From the NCBI GenBank assembly GCA_030386875.1, contig CM059560.1, positions 26,468,183-26,532,182 on the forward strand: a stretch of DNA of 64,000 nucleotides, read 5' to 3'. Position 1 is the stretch's first letter. The number at the start of each line of letters is the position of its first letter. This document shows, piece after piece, positions 1 to 11,483 of the stretch. The notes beneath the pieces were generated by a model, which saw nothing but the letters and a program-made list of their open reading frames with translations, did not search any database and was not told where the DNA came from. Both the position numbers and the translations under genes were made by a program. The DNA comes from Morinoia aosen (lineage: Eukaryota; Arthropoda; Malacostraca; Amphipoda; Talitridae).

Positions 1-183
1 TTTTTCTCTACTTTCCCAACTTACCGTTTCTCTGCGCATGGGGCCTTGTGTGAGGACACTCCTTGTGCTTAGATTCTCTGTTCTCTTAATTCCATGGTAA
101 ATGTGACCTTCTTCTCCGGAGCATTTTCGTTGTAGCTAGGGACCTTTAACCACTTATATAGTTTTCATTAATATAATCTAATC
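1..183 (+). mobile_element. SINE-like retroposon copy A, 3' half, cut by window edge
   Basis: This is the 3' half of the family that dominates the window; its 5' part lies outside. It matches other copies from the CT-rich body (CCCAACTTACCG) through the CATAGATT-like block to the ATCTAATC tail. It keeps the extra block (roughly GGGxxTTGTGTGAGGACAC) that is missing from the younger copies, so it belongs to the older class. It is well diverged. Copy B starts about 20 bases downstream in the same direction. The assignment rests on visible similarity only. Confidence 0.75.
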
Positions 184-206
184 GATAATGTTGTGTTACT
201 AGGTTA

Positions 207-537
207 GCGCTCCCAGGGGGACAATGTGAGGGCCCGAGCTGAGAGTTAGGTAGGCCTTCTTTTTGTTGAAAAAAATGTTTTTGTTGAAAAAAATGTTTTT
301 GTTATGTTGAGGACCACCTTTTTCGGTTCACTGGAGTCCTGTTTTTCAGCACCTACTACTGTCTTCTTCAACTTTGATCTTGTTTCATAATCTTCCTTCC
401 CAACTTACTGTTTCTATGCCTTTCTGCGTAGATTCCGCGTTTCCTTAACTCCATACTAAATGGTGCATTCCTCCTTCCTCTCTTTGGATCGCATTTGTTG
501 CTGGGTAGGGAGGCTAAAACTAATGACTAATCTAATC
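207..537 (+). mobile_element. SINE-like retroposon copy B, 5'-truncated, with target-site duplication
   Basis: The copy begins inside the family head at AGCGCTCCCAGGGGG, lacking about the first 40 bases (the first two hairpins), and runs to an AATCTAATC-type tail. A 15-base direct repeat, TGTGTTACTAGGTTA, flanks it at 192-206 and 538-552. A 5' truncation with a perfect duplication right at the break is the signature of target-primed reverse transcription. It is of the younger class, lacking the block of about 20 bases. An extra GTTGAAAAAAATG duplication lies near 266-298. The duplication has no mismatch, which argues for a fairly recent insertion. Confidence 0.88.
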
Positions 538-552
538 TGTGTTACTAGGTTA

Positions 553-3500
553 CTCGCTGGTTAACTCATGGTAAAAATTATGAGTCCTGTAGTGTTGTGG
601 AAGAAGAGGTAAAGATAAAAGCCTTCACTCAAGCAACAATCACATATCAGGCTACTTTGATTTTAGGGTTATCAAGAGATAATGTCGAGCGCTTAACGAG
701 ATAAACCATTCCAATAAATATCTTCAGCGATCGCTTGTAGAACGCTGGACACGCTTTTGATATAATGTCTTCACCTCTGTGCCAACTTCCCAGGGTTTGT
801 AAAAATTATGCCCACGATGTTTCGTGTCATGTGCAACTTGGTGTAATGTTTTTGTGTATCTCAGATGTCACATGAAAAACCCGCTTTTGCTTATATTGCG
901 AATTTAAAGCTTGTAAAAAGAACTCGCATATAACGAGTTAGGATATATTTCAAAATTTGAGATGTATACAGAAAAATGCAAAAAGTTTTGAATTTTTGGT
1001 TGTAGGTGAATTTTTTTTCGCCATCCATTGGAGTCAGTTAGTTCCATTGCTATATCGTATGCTCACCGAGATACAAATTCATAAAGTTTGATGTAGTCCC
1101 ATAATCAGGAGGAGCTGAAGTCCCATTCTTCCTGCGTTTTTAACTTGAGATAGTTCGATGTCTGAAGGGCGTTAGATAGAGCTCGATGTTTGGACGTGTC
1201 GAGAGACGGGAGCCTTGTTCTCTGCAGAACTCGTTTCATGAACGGGCAATGGCAAAGTGCGCGGTATGCACATACACTAGTCCTGCAGTTATTTCCCACG
1301 TGTGTTGTAAAGGTCAACTGTAGACAGCCTGAATTAGATGCCTGCTGGTGTATCCACGACTTCTGTGTGCCAGTTTCGTAATGATGGTTAACTCACCATG
1401 CATTGAGCCTATGTATATTTATCACATTGGAAGACGCATAGTGCAATTTACTATCTAGACAATGTAAATTCATGCGTTAAATTCTTCCAAGTTTTCCAAG
1501 ACTTTGCTCCGTCATTTATAGAAGAAACTGTTCTAACTTCTTTACTTTCGCGGTCTAAAAGGATTTCTCCACTTTTTCCTGAGAAATTCCGTGCTCGAAA
1601 AGAGCTGAAAAATCTCGTCCAGTGCGTGTGGAGCGAATCTTTTCGAGTTGGAGGGCAAAATTAAATAACACTGTGCTCTTTCGCTTCACTGAAGCAGAAT
1701 AGGAGTCGAGTCTGCCTGCTTTAGTGGATACTTTTGCCTTGACTAGGTGGTAGGTAGGTCTGCTGCTCCTCCTCAATTGGGAGACCGAGCAGCAGCTTCG
1801 CTGCCTTCTTTTTCAAGGATTTCCATCGTTTTGGCTGCCAGGTTTTTAGTTTTCATCATTCGTTGAACTTATGACTGCTACGTAGTGATGCTTGTACTAG
1901 GTTGAAGGATGAACTGGGAGTCTGTTAATTCCCTTACTTTGATCTGATCAAAAATTAACTGCGTTTTGACCACAATAATTATTGTCCATTCGGCGTGTGA
2001 AGATTATGCGCTTTTCAGGAATAGGCAAGATTGCTGCACTCGACTTGCAATCTATTGTGTATTCATCAGTGCCAAGGAAATATGCGCTCACGGTGAAATC
2101 TCAAGTGATATTCGGTAGAATCAGCAACTCTTATTGTACGATTTTGTTTTTTTTAGCGACTAACTTAGCTCTGTCGTTTTTTTTCCTGTTCTCAGTCTCT
2201 TTCGTAAGTGCAACTGATATTTTGGACAAGTGTCCGTTTTTTTCCGTCTCTTCGAAAACTTACTGAGTGAAGTGGAACAATAATATTGGTCGAACTTCGT
2301 GTATGATAGTGATCATACATTTTCCGGGGATTCGACTACAATAATATTATTCGTCTCACCTCATGGGAGGTATTTGTTAAGAGCTTAAAACTTAGCGTAA
2401 GTTTTGAAATAGCAAATAGTTTTTGCACATATAGACAATTTGCAAACGGTCCTCGTAGAATCTAATCGAATGTCCACGTTCGTTGCGCACGTTGCATTAC
2501 CAATTAACAACTTAAGGTAATTAATCATGTTGTACGCACTCCATGTCGAATTACTTGATAATGCGTACATTTACTGAGAAAGCTACTTCTTGTTATCGTC
2601 ACAATCCGGATTAGATATGGCATTAATTGAGGCTGCACTCCTTTATGTGAAAGAAAATGAATTCAATGCTTAGATTTTACTGATTCATTACGACTGGAAA
2701 GTGGAAGATCATGCACGCAGTAGTTATTGGCATCGTACGTTTGATGTCTTGCTTTGAAAATGTGGTGTTTGAAAAGTCAATGAAATATGTCATTTCCATG
2801 CGTTCTTCATGACGAGAGGTTGCAACAGCTTGTATCGCCAAGTGTTTTCATGGTCTCGAGCGGTGGTGGAGATATGTCATGGAGTGCTGAAGGTACGTCA
2901 GATTAGAAGCCTAGAAGGGAGGGAGAGAGCTGACCTTGACGGAACGGTTGTGAAGCGCAAAAACTCGTCTTGGTGACCCTAGCGCTCATCAAGGAACGGT
3001 TTGTGTTTGTTGTGGCACCGGCTCTTTTGTGTTTGTACCCATTGTACTTGGCGCTCATAAATGGCAGGTAGAATTACTCTTGGTGGTATGTGATTTTCTG
3101 CCTTTGCTAGCGTGCCTTATGTACTTGTGCTCTCTGAAGGTGAGTTGCGAGCAATGCTTGCTAACGTTCTTTTGTGTGCGCTTAGTTGATGAGCTAATTT
3201 TGCCTCTGCTTTTTCTTTGTTGTTTACTGTGTTACCGGGGAAACCAGTACTCCTTTATTTTGTTTTTAACCAATAGGATTTGACCTCTCTTGTTGATGCA
3301 TCATGGAGAGGATGCTGTGGTGACGTGGCAATGCAGTGGTACCACTAGGTCTGAAAATGCGATCAGTTCCATCGTCAATAATCGCCTTTCACTCCAAACT
3401 GAAATAATATTTTGGCTGTAATAGTTATAATGGTGCTGTTGTAATTCGATTCCAGTATCGAATTTCAAAAATTTGTAGCGTTTTTTGAATGATATCATTG

Positions 3501-6177
3501 TTTTGATATAAGTTCTAATTGAGATTTTACCCATTGAGTTTTGTACAACCTTTCGTTGTTGCATGAGAAAAATTTGCTCACATTATGAAGAGTGCTAATC
3601 CTTCATGCTGATATGATGGGTGCAGGAGTAGGTAATTGGGATTTATTTGAGGCGCTTTGCTTTGATCGCGTTCACATGGTAGCTGGAGGCGGACGAGGCA
3701 GCGAGGAACTCTCCGCTCCGCTGCCTGGACTCGTTACAAAGAAGACGGCGCCTGCCTGCCTGCCGGAATTTCAAGCTTCGTTGCTCTTTTAACTCGCCCA
3801 GATTTACACATGAAGTCATCTGGCTCAGCTCCTAGCTTTTCTCGACGCCGCTTTCCGAGCGGGCCTTTGCTTTTCCCTTGGCTTCATTTTTTTGGTTTGA
3901 TTGATTTTCTGAGTTTCTTTGGGAAATTTGTTCTATTTTAATTCTTTTGTGAGCCTTACTGATATAAATAGGTTATCTTGTTTTGAGACATTTTCAATTT
4001 ATTTTTTCAGTTTCATATCCTTCATTGTTTCCGTAGCTTTTACGACACCTTGGCCCCTCATCACTGGTGTGAGGAGAGTCAGGTATCGAAGAGGAGGTTT
4101 AAACCCTCAATAGGGAAAGAGAAAGGAGTAGAAAAAAGAGAGAAAAGTTCACAGAAAGAGATAAATCAGAAATAAGGAGAGCTTCCTACTCTGCATTCGC
4201 TTGATCAGCGTGGAGATGATGAGTAAATGAAAGATTCAGTTATTTTATTCAAAGTAAACACGTGAGTTAATAAAGGCTTCATTTTGAACGAGCGCGCAAC
4301 ATAGGGTGACCAAAAAATCAATGTGAGACCCCAGAAAAAATCTTCCGACACAAACATAAACTCAGCACAAATTTAAATATAACATTTAGATCACCACATT
4401 ATTTAATGAATGCACGCCGCATTTTTCGAATACAATATTCGAACACTTTACGGCCCCCATTTTTTTGTGTGGTCTCGTGAACGACACTCCATTAGTAACT
4501 TGGTATTCTACGTTTGAATTATTACTGAACAATTATATCAGACATGATAATTACTTTGGCATCATCATTACCTTTCAAAGATTTTACGGCTGACGTTTAA
4601 CCCGCCCTGCCGTTGTCTCGGTTCTTTTTTCGTCCGATAGCCTAAATCACGCATTTTCATTTTCAACTGTCGCCTAGTCTTCACCCTCGTCATAGACGCA
4701 GTAAGAGCAATGATCACTATCTTATATGATATTACTGGGTATTGTTGAGCTAAATATCCCTTCCGAATTTTCACCGAGTGGCTTGTCTTCTCGTTCGTGC
4801 GCCCGAGGTTTGTCGCGGTGTTTTCTTGCAGCGCCCTCCCGTTCCTGCGAACATTTTGTTACTGTAACCTATTCTTGTATAATTTACTCCCCTGCATTTA
4901 ATGAATTGACATTAGTTTAGCTACGTTGCAGATGCATAAAGCTGTAATGTTTTTACCGGAATGTCTACTCATTTTGCAACGGAAATTCCGTGCTTATTTA
5001 GGATAGCGTTCAATTTTAATTTTATTTTTTCATCCGTTTGCCTCTTAAAAAATGAACTAAATCATGGCTGAAAATGGACTCATTTCGCCTTAATGCAAAA
5101 TAATTAAGAAATGGAAACTGAACTGAAATCTTGAGCTTCCTCCTAACTCTGACGTTTGAATTACCCGAAATGGCGTCGCTGCCCTCACTGATTGCTTGCT
5201 GTAGAAAATTGAAATATGTTTACTAATGGTGAACTAAACATCGCTTTGTTCAATTCGCTCAATAAAAAAATAACGTAACGCTTGAATTTTTTTCAATTAG
5301 TTATGTGTCTCCTGTTCGACCAAGTTTTGGTTTTACATGGCGTCGATTAGTACACCGCACCGGTTCACGCTTCTTTCAGGGCTCACTGACAAGAGAATTC
5401 CTCTGTTTCAAAGCCTCAGCTTAAGCTTATATGCCAAACCAGCCCCTTGTTTTAGATATTTTTTTCAAAAGACCGACGCCCATTCCTGCGCTGTGACTAA
5501 CCCTCGAGCATCCCCCAACATTCCTTGGCATCAACGTCTAGATTTTATAAGGATATCTATCACCCATATCTCTTAGTGTCATATACCTCTTAATTTAGAA
5601 TTGAATTTATATCAATCATATTTCAAAGTTCAGTTATGCTCTCAAAGTCTGTTTGAATATACATCCTAATGCTTCCCCGTTCAGCTACCGCCACATACAC
5701 CACACTGTTCCGTGAGGTAACTCAGATGCCTTGTCTTCTCAAGCGGCGTAATAATACCCTCGATTCTTAAGTGACGCCGTTGTTCGGAGCTTTTGCAATG
5801 GTTTCACTGTATAGTTTTTCTCTCCTTCTTGTACCAGTAAGTGCTCTAATATTTTTGGAAGAATTGAGTTTGCTGTCTAAGCTTTTGAGTTGTTCTTCGA
5901 GCTTCTTTTTGCTTTTAGATTAGCTTTATGATTATACAATTATGTTAATAGTTGTTTTTTTTATTCGATTTTAAATTTTCTTAGCATCCCATTTAATTTT
6001 ATGAAAAAGCGTGCATTTTTTCTTCTCTTTACATGAGTTTTGCGGCAATTTGAGGCAAAACACTTTGGGAAATGTCGGCGCCCATTTGCGCGCAGGAAAC
6101 TGCCTATTTGCATGAAGTAGACGTGATGGAGGGGCGCCTTGCTGGCCGCTGTCGCGCGGCTCTGTGGAGCCCGGCTG
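553..6177. other. Stretch without a recognised gene
   Basis: AT-rich noncoding DNA. Reading frames here are all under about 110 codons and none resembles a known protein. A GC-richer patch lies at 3650-3800. A purine-rich tract (GAAAGAGAAAGG-like) lies at 4118-4180. A small perfect inverted repeat, TTCGAATA-CAA-TATTCGAA, sits at 4425-4443. A GC-rich run at 6120-6177 leads directly into the pyrimidine tract that follows. I see no repeat-family copy in this stretch. Confidence 0.6.
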
Positions 6178-6470
6178 TCTGCCTTCCTTCCTTCCTTTTT
6201 CCTTCTTTTATCATTTCTTCCTTTTTTCCTTTCTTCCTTCTTTCCTTTTTTCCTTCTTTCCTTTTTTCCTTCTTTCATTTCTTCCTTCTTTCCTTTCTAC
6301 CTTCTTTCCTTTCTTCTTTCTTTCTTCCTTCTTTCTTTCTTCCTTCTTTTCTTTTTTTCTTCATTCCTTCTTTCCTTTTTTCCTTCCTTTCTTTCTTTCC
6401 TCCCTTCGTTCTTTCCTTGATTCCTTCCATCATTCTTTCTTTCTTTGTTCCCTTATTCCTCTCTTCCTTC
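6178..6470 (+). repeat. Degenerate CCTT/TTTCC polypyrimidine microsatellite tract
   Basis: About 290 bases of almost pure C+T on the + strand, built from CCTT, TTCC and TTTCC units with occasional interruptions (an A near 6209, 6298 and 6427; a G near 6409). Three + strand frames and their minus-strand shadows stay open across it because the repeat contains no stop. These give S/F/L-rich or K/E/R-rich peptides that are not genes. Long mirror-like pyrimidine runs of this kind can form triplex DNA; that is general knowledge, not something shown here. Confidence 0.93.
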
Positions 6471-8510
6471 ATTTTTAATGATAAAATGCATTTGGATGTC
6501 TTGTAAAGTTGGTAGTTATTTGATTTTAATTCAGAATTATTTTCCTCAATGACCGAATTGAGTTCAACGGAATGTGTGAATACGCTCTACCTTGACCTTT
6601 ACCAGTATTTTACGTTTTGCATGTCGTACATTCAATCTAAACAATTCACTCTACTTTCTGATCTATCATCGATAAGTAGAGGATTATTAAACCCTCTAAC
6701 GGAATCGATATTGTGATTTTTTCATTTTCCGGCGTCTGCAATGTACTGACGAGATAACTAAAACGTAATGCGACCAAACGTTCTCAACGCTAGTAAAAAC
6801 CTGAAACTAAGCAATCACACTGTCCCTTTCTGAGAGGTGCATACTTTTTACCATGTTGCTCTCGTAGCTCTTGTATTAAATTCTCAAATCACCGTTCGAA
6901 AAAACTAACTTCCGCGGTCAAATTTTGAAATGATCATTATATTGGCAGTGCACTGGAGCGGCTATCAAGTTTGACATCGCCAGCATAAGTACCCTTGTTT
7001 TCGTTGGTGGGAAATGCTCTTAGAAATCTCCTCAGACATCATTAGCGCCGGATCTTCTTTGCGAGGTATTTCCCTGCCCGTGCTACCCTCTTCCTATAAA
7101 TAGCTCATTAGGCTTGCCTCATACTTGAGAATGGTTTGAGCTTTGTTCGTCAGAAGCCGCCTGAGAGTGTGCCGCAACAGGGAAAGCATTTTAACGGAGA
7201 TGTGCTCGCAATTGTGCCCTTCCTCGCGAGCCCATCGTATCTCTGACGCAACACATATGTTCGTGAAAAGTTCAAGGGCTGTATCGTTCGATGCATAAGG
7301 CTTCCTGTATTTGAAAATTTTTAAGGTTGGTCGACTCATAACGTGTAAGGCTGACAAACTGGTATCCTTTATTTCGATTCTAAACCAAATCTACGGAAGA
7401 TGTACTTTTGCATTAAAATATTTTTAGTAGCACCCCGTATTACGCGGACGTTATGAGAAGCGTTGGCTACATCGACGAGTGATCTGCCAGGGTCAGAGAT
7501 TACGCCTCTCCGCCATTTCCTATTGCCAGGTCTTCCTCCAACATTGCGATCTGTGTGTGGCCTTCACGAGCCTTCGTCGCTGACTTGTTTTACTTGTTTT
7601 GAAGAGCGAGCTGAGAAGGTCTTTCGTCTGCTGTCCGTATTGCCATTGGTACTTTGTGTCGTTGAATGGTTTTCCATGTCCTGTGTGCGTGTGTACTTGC
7701 TCTAAGTTTGGTACTTAAGAAATAAAATCTGACATAGGTGAAAGTCTAATAGCTGTGTGAAATAATAACTTATATTGTAATTAATAAAATACGGCAGTTT
7801 CGTACTTATTAGCTCCTCAAATGAGGCACCACTGAGAGAGTAGGTTGTTAGTAACAACAATTTTGGTGTCGACACATCGTATTTGTATTGAATGAAAATA
7901 AAGATTTTAATTTTGTGAGGATAGAGAATTGTTTAAGGCTTATCAATATTGATTTCAATTTAGATGAAGCAATTGGCGCTAACCGATTTGAGTGTGATAT
8001 TAGCAGCAATGTGAATTACAGGTTTTGTTGCTCACTCGTATCAAAATTCAAAATAAGGATCATAAGAAAAGGTATATGTGTACATCTGTTGCTTTTAGAA
8101 CAGAATATGACTTGGCTTTGTTAAAATCGCGAGTTTTACGATATGTTTGAGGTCCTCGTCACAGCGCATGACGGAATGGTGGAATGAAGTGAAAATCACC
8201 AATTGCCGTCATGGCCCAACGTAGCGGGCCGGGTTGTTGCGTTTTGGTATCCGCCGGTGGTGGCACGTCTTGCATTTCGCTCATGTCCCGCGTCAGTAGA
8301 TCTAGTTCAAGTAATTTTGTGCAATTTATATTGAAGGATGGCCTCATAATTTGGTGTCAATAATTTTTAGATAATCGGTTTCTGAACCGTCAGAAAATTA
8401 TTCGAAGTTGGTAGCGTGCGAAAAAAAATTCCGAGAAATACTCGCTTAAAAATAATGAGCAATGATATTAAAATGAAGCCATAAATATAGCTAAATAAAT
8501 TTGAATACTT
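6471..8510. other. Stretch without a recognised gene
   Basis: AT-rich sequence with no recognisable protein, RNA gene or repeat-family copy. Frames are short (up to about 90 codons). A mildly GC-richer patch at 7440-7640 and another at 8155-8300 give slightly longer open frames on opposite strands. The sequence 8511-8524 at the right edge is the target-site duplication of the next retroposon. Confidence 0.55.
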
Positions 8511-8524
8511 TTTCTAATACGTGT

Positions 8525-8890
8525 CCCCTCAGGGGGATACAACTATTGTATCTATGGGAATTGGCGCTCCCAGGGGGACTATGTGAGGGCCTGAGCTAAA
8601 GGTTAGGCAGGCTTCCTTTTTGTTGTAATAAAATAGGTTTTTGTTTTGTTACGGACCATCTTTTTTCGGTTCACTGCTGTCCTGTTTTTCAGCACCTACT
8701 ACTTTCTTCTTCAACTTTTTTCTTGTTTCATGAACTTCTTTCCTAGCTTACTGTTTCTGTGCACTTCGTGCATAGATTCCGCGTTCCCTCAACTCCATAC
8801 TAAATGGTGCTTTCCTCTTTCCTCTCTTGGAACATCTTTGTCGTGGTTAAGGGAGGCTAAAACTTTCTTATATAATAATAATAATAATAA
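8525..8890 (+). mobile_element. SINE-like retroposon copy C, full length, young, with target-site duplication
   Basis: This is a full copy and a good reference for the family. It starts with the hairpins CCCCTCAGGGG and GATACAA-CTA-TTGTATC. The GTGAGGGCCTGAGCT block follows at about base 59 of the element, a pyrimidine tract ending in TTTTTCAG at about base 168, the TACTAAATGG block near 275, GGTTAAGGGAGGCT near 321, and a tail of AAT repeats. A perfect 14-base duplication, TTTCTAATACGTGT, flanks it at 8511-8524 and 8891-8904. No A box or B box is apparent, and T runs inside would stop Pol III. It is nearly identical to copy R at 56046 and shares private changes with it. Confidence 0.92.
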
Positions 8891-9043
8891 TTTCTAATAC
8901 GTGTTTCCTTGTACAAGTTAACAACGTTGTTAAATAATATAGTTGTCTCAACTGTGGTTCAAGATTTAACGAAACCCAAGGATTTGAATAGGAGAAGTTA
9001 CAGATCATCGGTGCTTTAGTAACGTCGCATTAAATAATACGCG

Positions 9044-9404
9044 CCCTTTCAGGTGAGTACAATTTGTGTACCTATGAGAATTAGCGCTCCCAGGAGGGAG
9101 ACATGAGGTCCCGAGCTATAGGTAAGGTAGGCCTTTCTTTCATTGAAATAGAACAGTTCAGGTTTCAGGAGGGACCGACTTTTTTCGTTTCACTGCTGTC
9201 CTTTTTTCTGTACTTGTTACTTTATTCTATAACTTTTAAACTCGTTTCATAAACCTCTTTCCTTATTTTGTGTTTCTGTAAGCTGAGAGGGGAGATATCT
9301 TGTGCATAGATTCCACGACTTCAAGTCCATTTAGAATGGTCCTTCATTTCGATCTCTTGAGAACACTTTTATTGTGGCTACAGAATCTTTGACTACTATA
9401 ATAA
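9044..9404 (+). mobile_element. SINE-like retroposon copy D, full length, old
   Basis: A diverged near-full-length copy. The second head hairpin is altered to GTACA-ATTTG-TGTAC, in which the outer A-T pair of the young copies is a G-C pair, so pairing is kept despite change. The block missing from young copies is present (AGCTGAGAGGGGAG region). The pyrimidine-tract acceptor is lost here: the run ends in TTTTTTCTG. No clean target-site duplication is visible. It lies 140 bases downstream of copy C in the same orientation. Confidence 0.82.
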
Positions 9405-10816
9405 AATGACGCTAAACAAAATGGGGTGACGACGTTACCGCAAGTGACTGGTCGGTCCCACCCACCGCCGCGGTGCGCGTCCGCCGTGAGTTGGTGCGAG
9501 GAGCAGCGCTCGGCAGGCCGCGCCTGGCCCATCCTCCTGCCGCCCTAATTGCTCCTCTTCACGAAGCACAACCCCGCGCTCGTCTCACTTTTCTGTTCTG
9601 CCTCGTTTTAGTGGAACTTTTTGGTAGCGAGCTCCATGTTTCTTTGCGATCTCGTTACTCCGCCATAAGTGGGACATGACTGTTTCTCGGCAAGTCATAT
9701 GGTTCTCGGGGGGGAATGTAAATCAAGTGCATTTCTATCTTTTGTTTCGTCTACTTGTTTGAATAGTGGCTATTGAAGACGTACATAGGTGATGTGTGGG
9801 AAGAATTGTAGCGATAGTGCCGTAACCGTTGCAGAATTCACCGAATGTGCTACTTGATGTCTGAATTCGTGTCTTTATGATAGCTTGCTCTTTAAAACTG
9901 ACTTGGAACAGCCGTGCGTAGTACTTGGATCGCTGGATTCTCACGATGTAAGTCATGTCGAAATTCTCGTAAGAGTTATTTTATCGTGAGATTGCGGTTT
10001 TCCCGTTATGTTCCATTGTAGCTCTATGTTGAGCGACTTTTTGTAATGTTTGTTCATTTTCACGTACAATAAAATAACTGCGACTAGTTTGAAGGAATTT
10101 TTATAGATCTGTGTATAACGTGCAGATAGTAGAGATTTTTTCGGATAATACCTAAACTATTTCGACCATGTGTTCCATCTTAGCTAATGATAGATGTAGT
10201 CCATTTGATAGAACTGTGTCTTAATTAAATGTAATTTAATCTAAAATTGGTGCGATTTGAGAGTCGGGCAACAGTATTGAGTGTGTTGCACTGAAGGCGT
10301 AAGCCATTGACTCCAGGCTGTGTTACAACGTATGCGATAGGGTTGCTTTATTCGTTTCACAAGTCTCCATGACTTCTTCTTTTTCCCAACAGCTGGCGTA
10401 CGTTTTGTCATCCCGTGAACTGAAAGGCTTCCAAAGCAGTAATATCTCGATTACCGCCTCATCACATGTACGCAAACAAGATAAATTGTTGGCCAATGAA
10501 TATTCCTGGGTTGCTGAAGGCATCGCAGTGTCACAATTTGACGTCGCTGTAACATTTCATCGGCAAAGAAATTCTTGTTCAGCATTTATCCTTAAAACGT
10601 TCGAAATTTGTCCCCGACCTGTGTGAAGGCAGTTAGGCGTTTAGTTAATCACATACGTTTTAGAGTTCACATATTTACGATAGAATTATTGAATATGTGA
10701 TAAACTTCATAAAGCACCTATTGACGCGTGCATGAGGCTTATGTGTTTGTATGATTTTTATTTACAAAAAATTTATCTTCGGCATAAGTTCTTTGAGTTG
10801 TATTCTCAACGCCGCT
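9405..10816. other. Stretch without a recognised gene
   Basis: A GC-rich patch at 9440-9660 (CCGCCGCGGTGCGCG and similar) gives open frames on both strands; neither product is recognisable. The remainder is AT-rich and featureless to my reading. No other repeat-family copy is seen. The bases 10817-10828 are the left duplication of the next retroposon. Confidence 0.55.
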
Positions 10817-10828
10817 TCTCGATTTAAT

Positions 10829-11200
10829 CCCCTCAGGGGGATACAATTATTGTATCTATGGGAACTAGCGCTCCCAGGGGGACAATGTGAGGGCCCGAGC
10901 TGAGAGTTGGGTAGGCTTTCTTTTTGTTGAAATAACATAGGTTTTGGTTTTGTTAAGGACCAACTTCTTTTCGGTTCACTGCTGTCCTGTTCTTCAGCAC
11001 CTACTACTTTCTTCTTCAACTTTGGTCTTGTTTCATGAACTTCTTTCTCATCTTACTGTTTCTATGCTCTTTCTGCATAGATTCCACGTTCCCTTAAACT
11101 CCATACTAAATGGTGCCTTCTTCCTTCCTCTCTTTGGATCTCATTTGTTGAGAATAGGGAGGCTTAAACTAACTAATAGTCTACGACTCGTAATCTAATC
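10829..11200 (+). mobile_element. SINE-like retroposon copy E, full length, young, with target-site duplication
   Basis: Full copy from the CCCCTCAGGGGG head to a tail of TAATCTAATC. A 12-base duplication, TCTCGATTTAAT, is exact at 10817-10828 and 11201-11212. It carries the younger-class deletion (TGCTCTTTCTGCATAG). The acceptor-like run ends TTCTTCAG. It differs from copies C and R at the GAAATAA and GTTAAGGACC positions, so it belongs to a different young lineage. A mariner MITE lies 56 bases downstream. Confidence 0.92.
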
Positions 11201-11256
11201 TCTCGATTTAATTGGTTTTGTAGTTAATTAAACAGACTTGAGTTTGTTTGCAAATA

Positions 11257-11483
11257 TTGGGTTGGCCAACAAGTTCGTTTTACGAATGTCATCTTTCCGA
11301 CCTTCTAAAGGTCGTTTTTATACTCTTTTAATTTCTATATCCTGTATTCGATACAATGAGCATGTTTACGTCAGTGTGTAAGAAGCTTGCAGTACCGAGT
11401 TTAGAAAATATTAATATAAGAACGACCTTTAGAAGGTTGGAAAAATGACATTCAGAAAACAAATTAACTTTTTTCCAACCAAA
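11257..11483. mobile_element. Mariner-type MITE with long terminal inverted repeats
   Basis: About 227 bases bounded by inverted repeats of roughly 65 bases. The left end reads TTGGGTTGGCCAACAAG and the right end, on the other strand, TTTGGTTGGAAAAAAGTT. Both continue into GAATGTCATxTTTCC and then ACCTTCTAAAGGTCGTT. The TTGGGTTGGCC start is that of irritans-type mariners. A TA precedes the left end (11255-11256); the matching right TA has decayed to CA. There is no room for a transposase, so it is a non-autonomous element. The inverted repeats match well, apart from a few indels. Confidence 0.85.

Noticed and set aside
6072-6506. Overlapping 93-144 codon + strand frames rich in F, L, P and S
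   Set aside because: They run through the CCTT/TTTCC tract and exist because the repeat has no stops. The minus-strand K/E/R-rich frames are the same artefact.
8525-8580. Retroposon head as an HDV-like or hammerhead ribozyme
   Set aside because: I could not lay out the nested pseudoknot of the first or the CTGATGA/GAAA core of the second.
8583-8597. GGxCCCGAGCT block as a Pol III B box
   Set aside because: It does not match GGTTCGAxTCC well, no A box lies at the right distance, and downstream T runs would terminate Pol III.
8525-8890. The dispersed repeat as a solo LTR or small LTR element
   Set aside because: No TG...CA ends, duplications are 12-15 bases rather than 4-6, copies are variably 5'-truncated, and the 3' end is a variable simple-sequence tail. 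No virus-like element was seen in the window.
8525-8890. The dispersed repeat as a DNA transposon or MITE
   Set aside because: The two ends are unrelated (CCCCTCAGGGG and an AATCTAATC-type tail), so there are no terminal inverted repeats.
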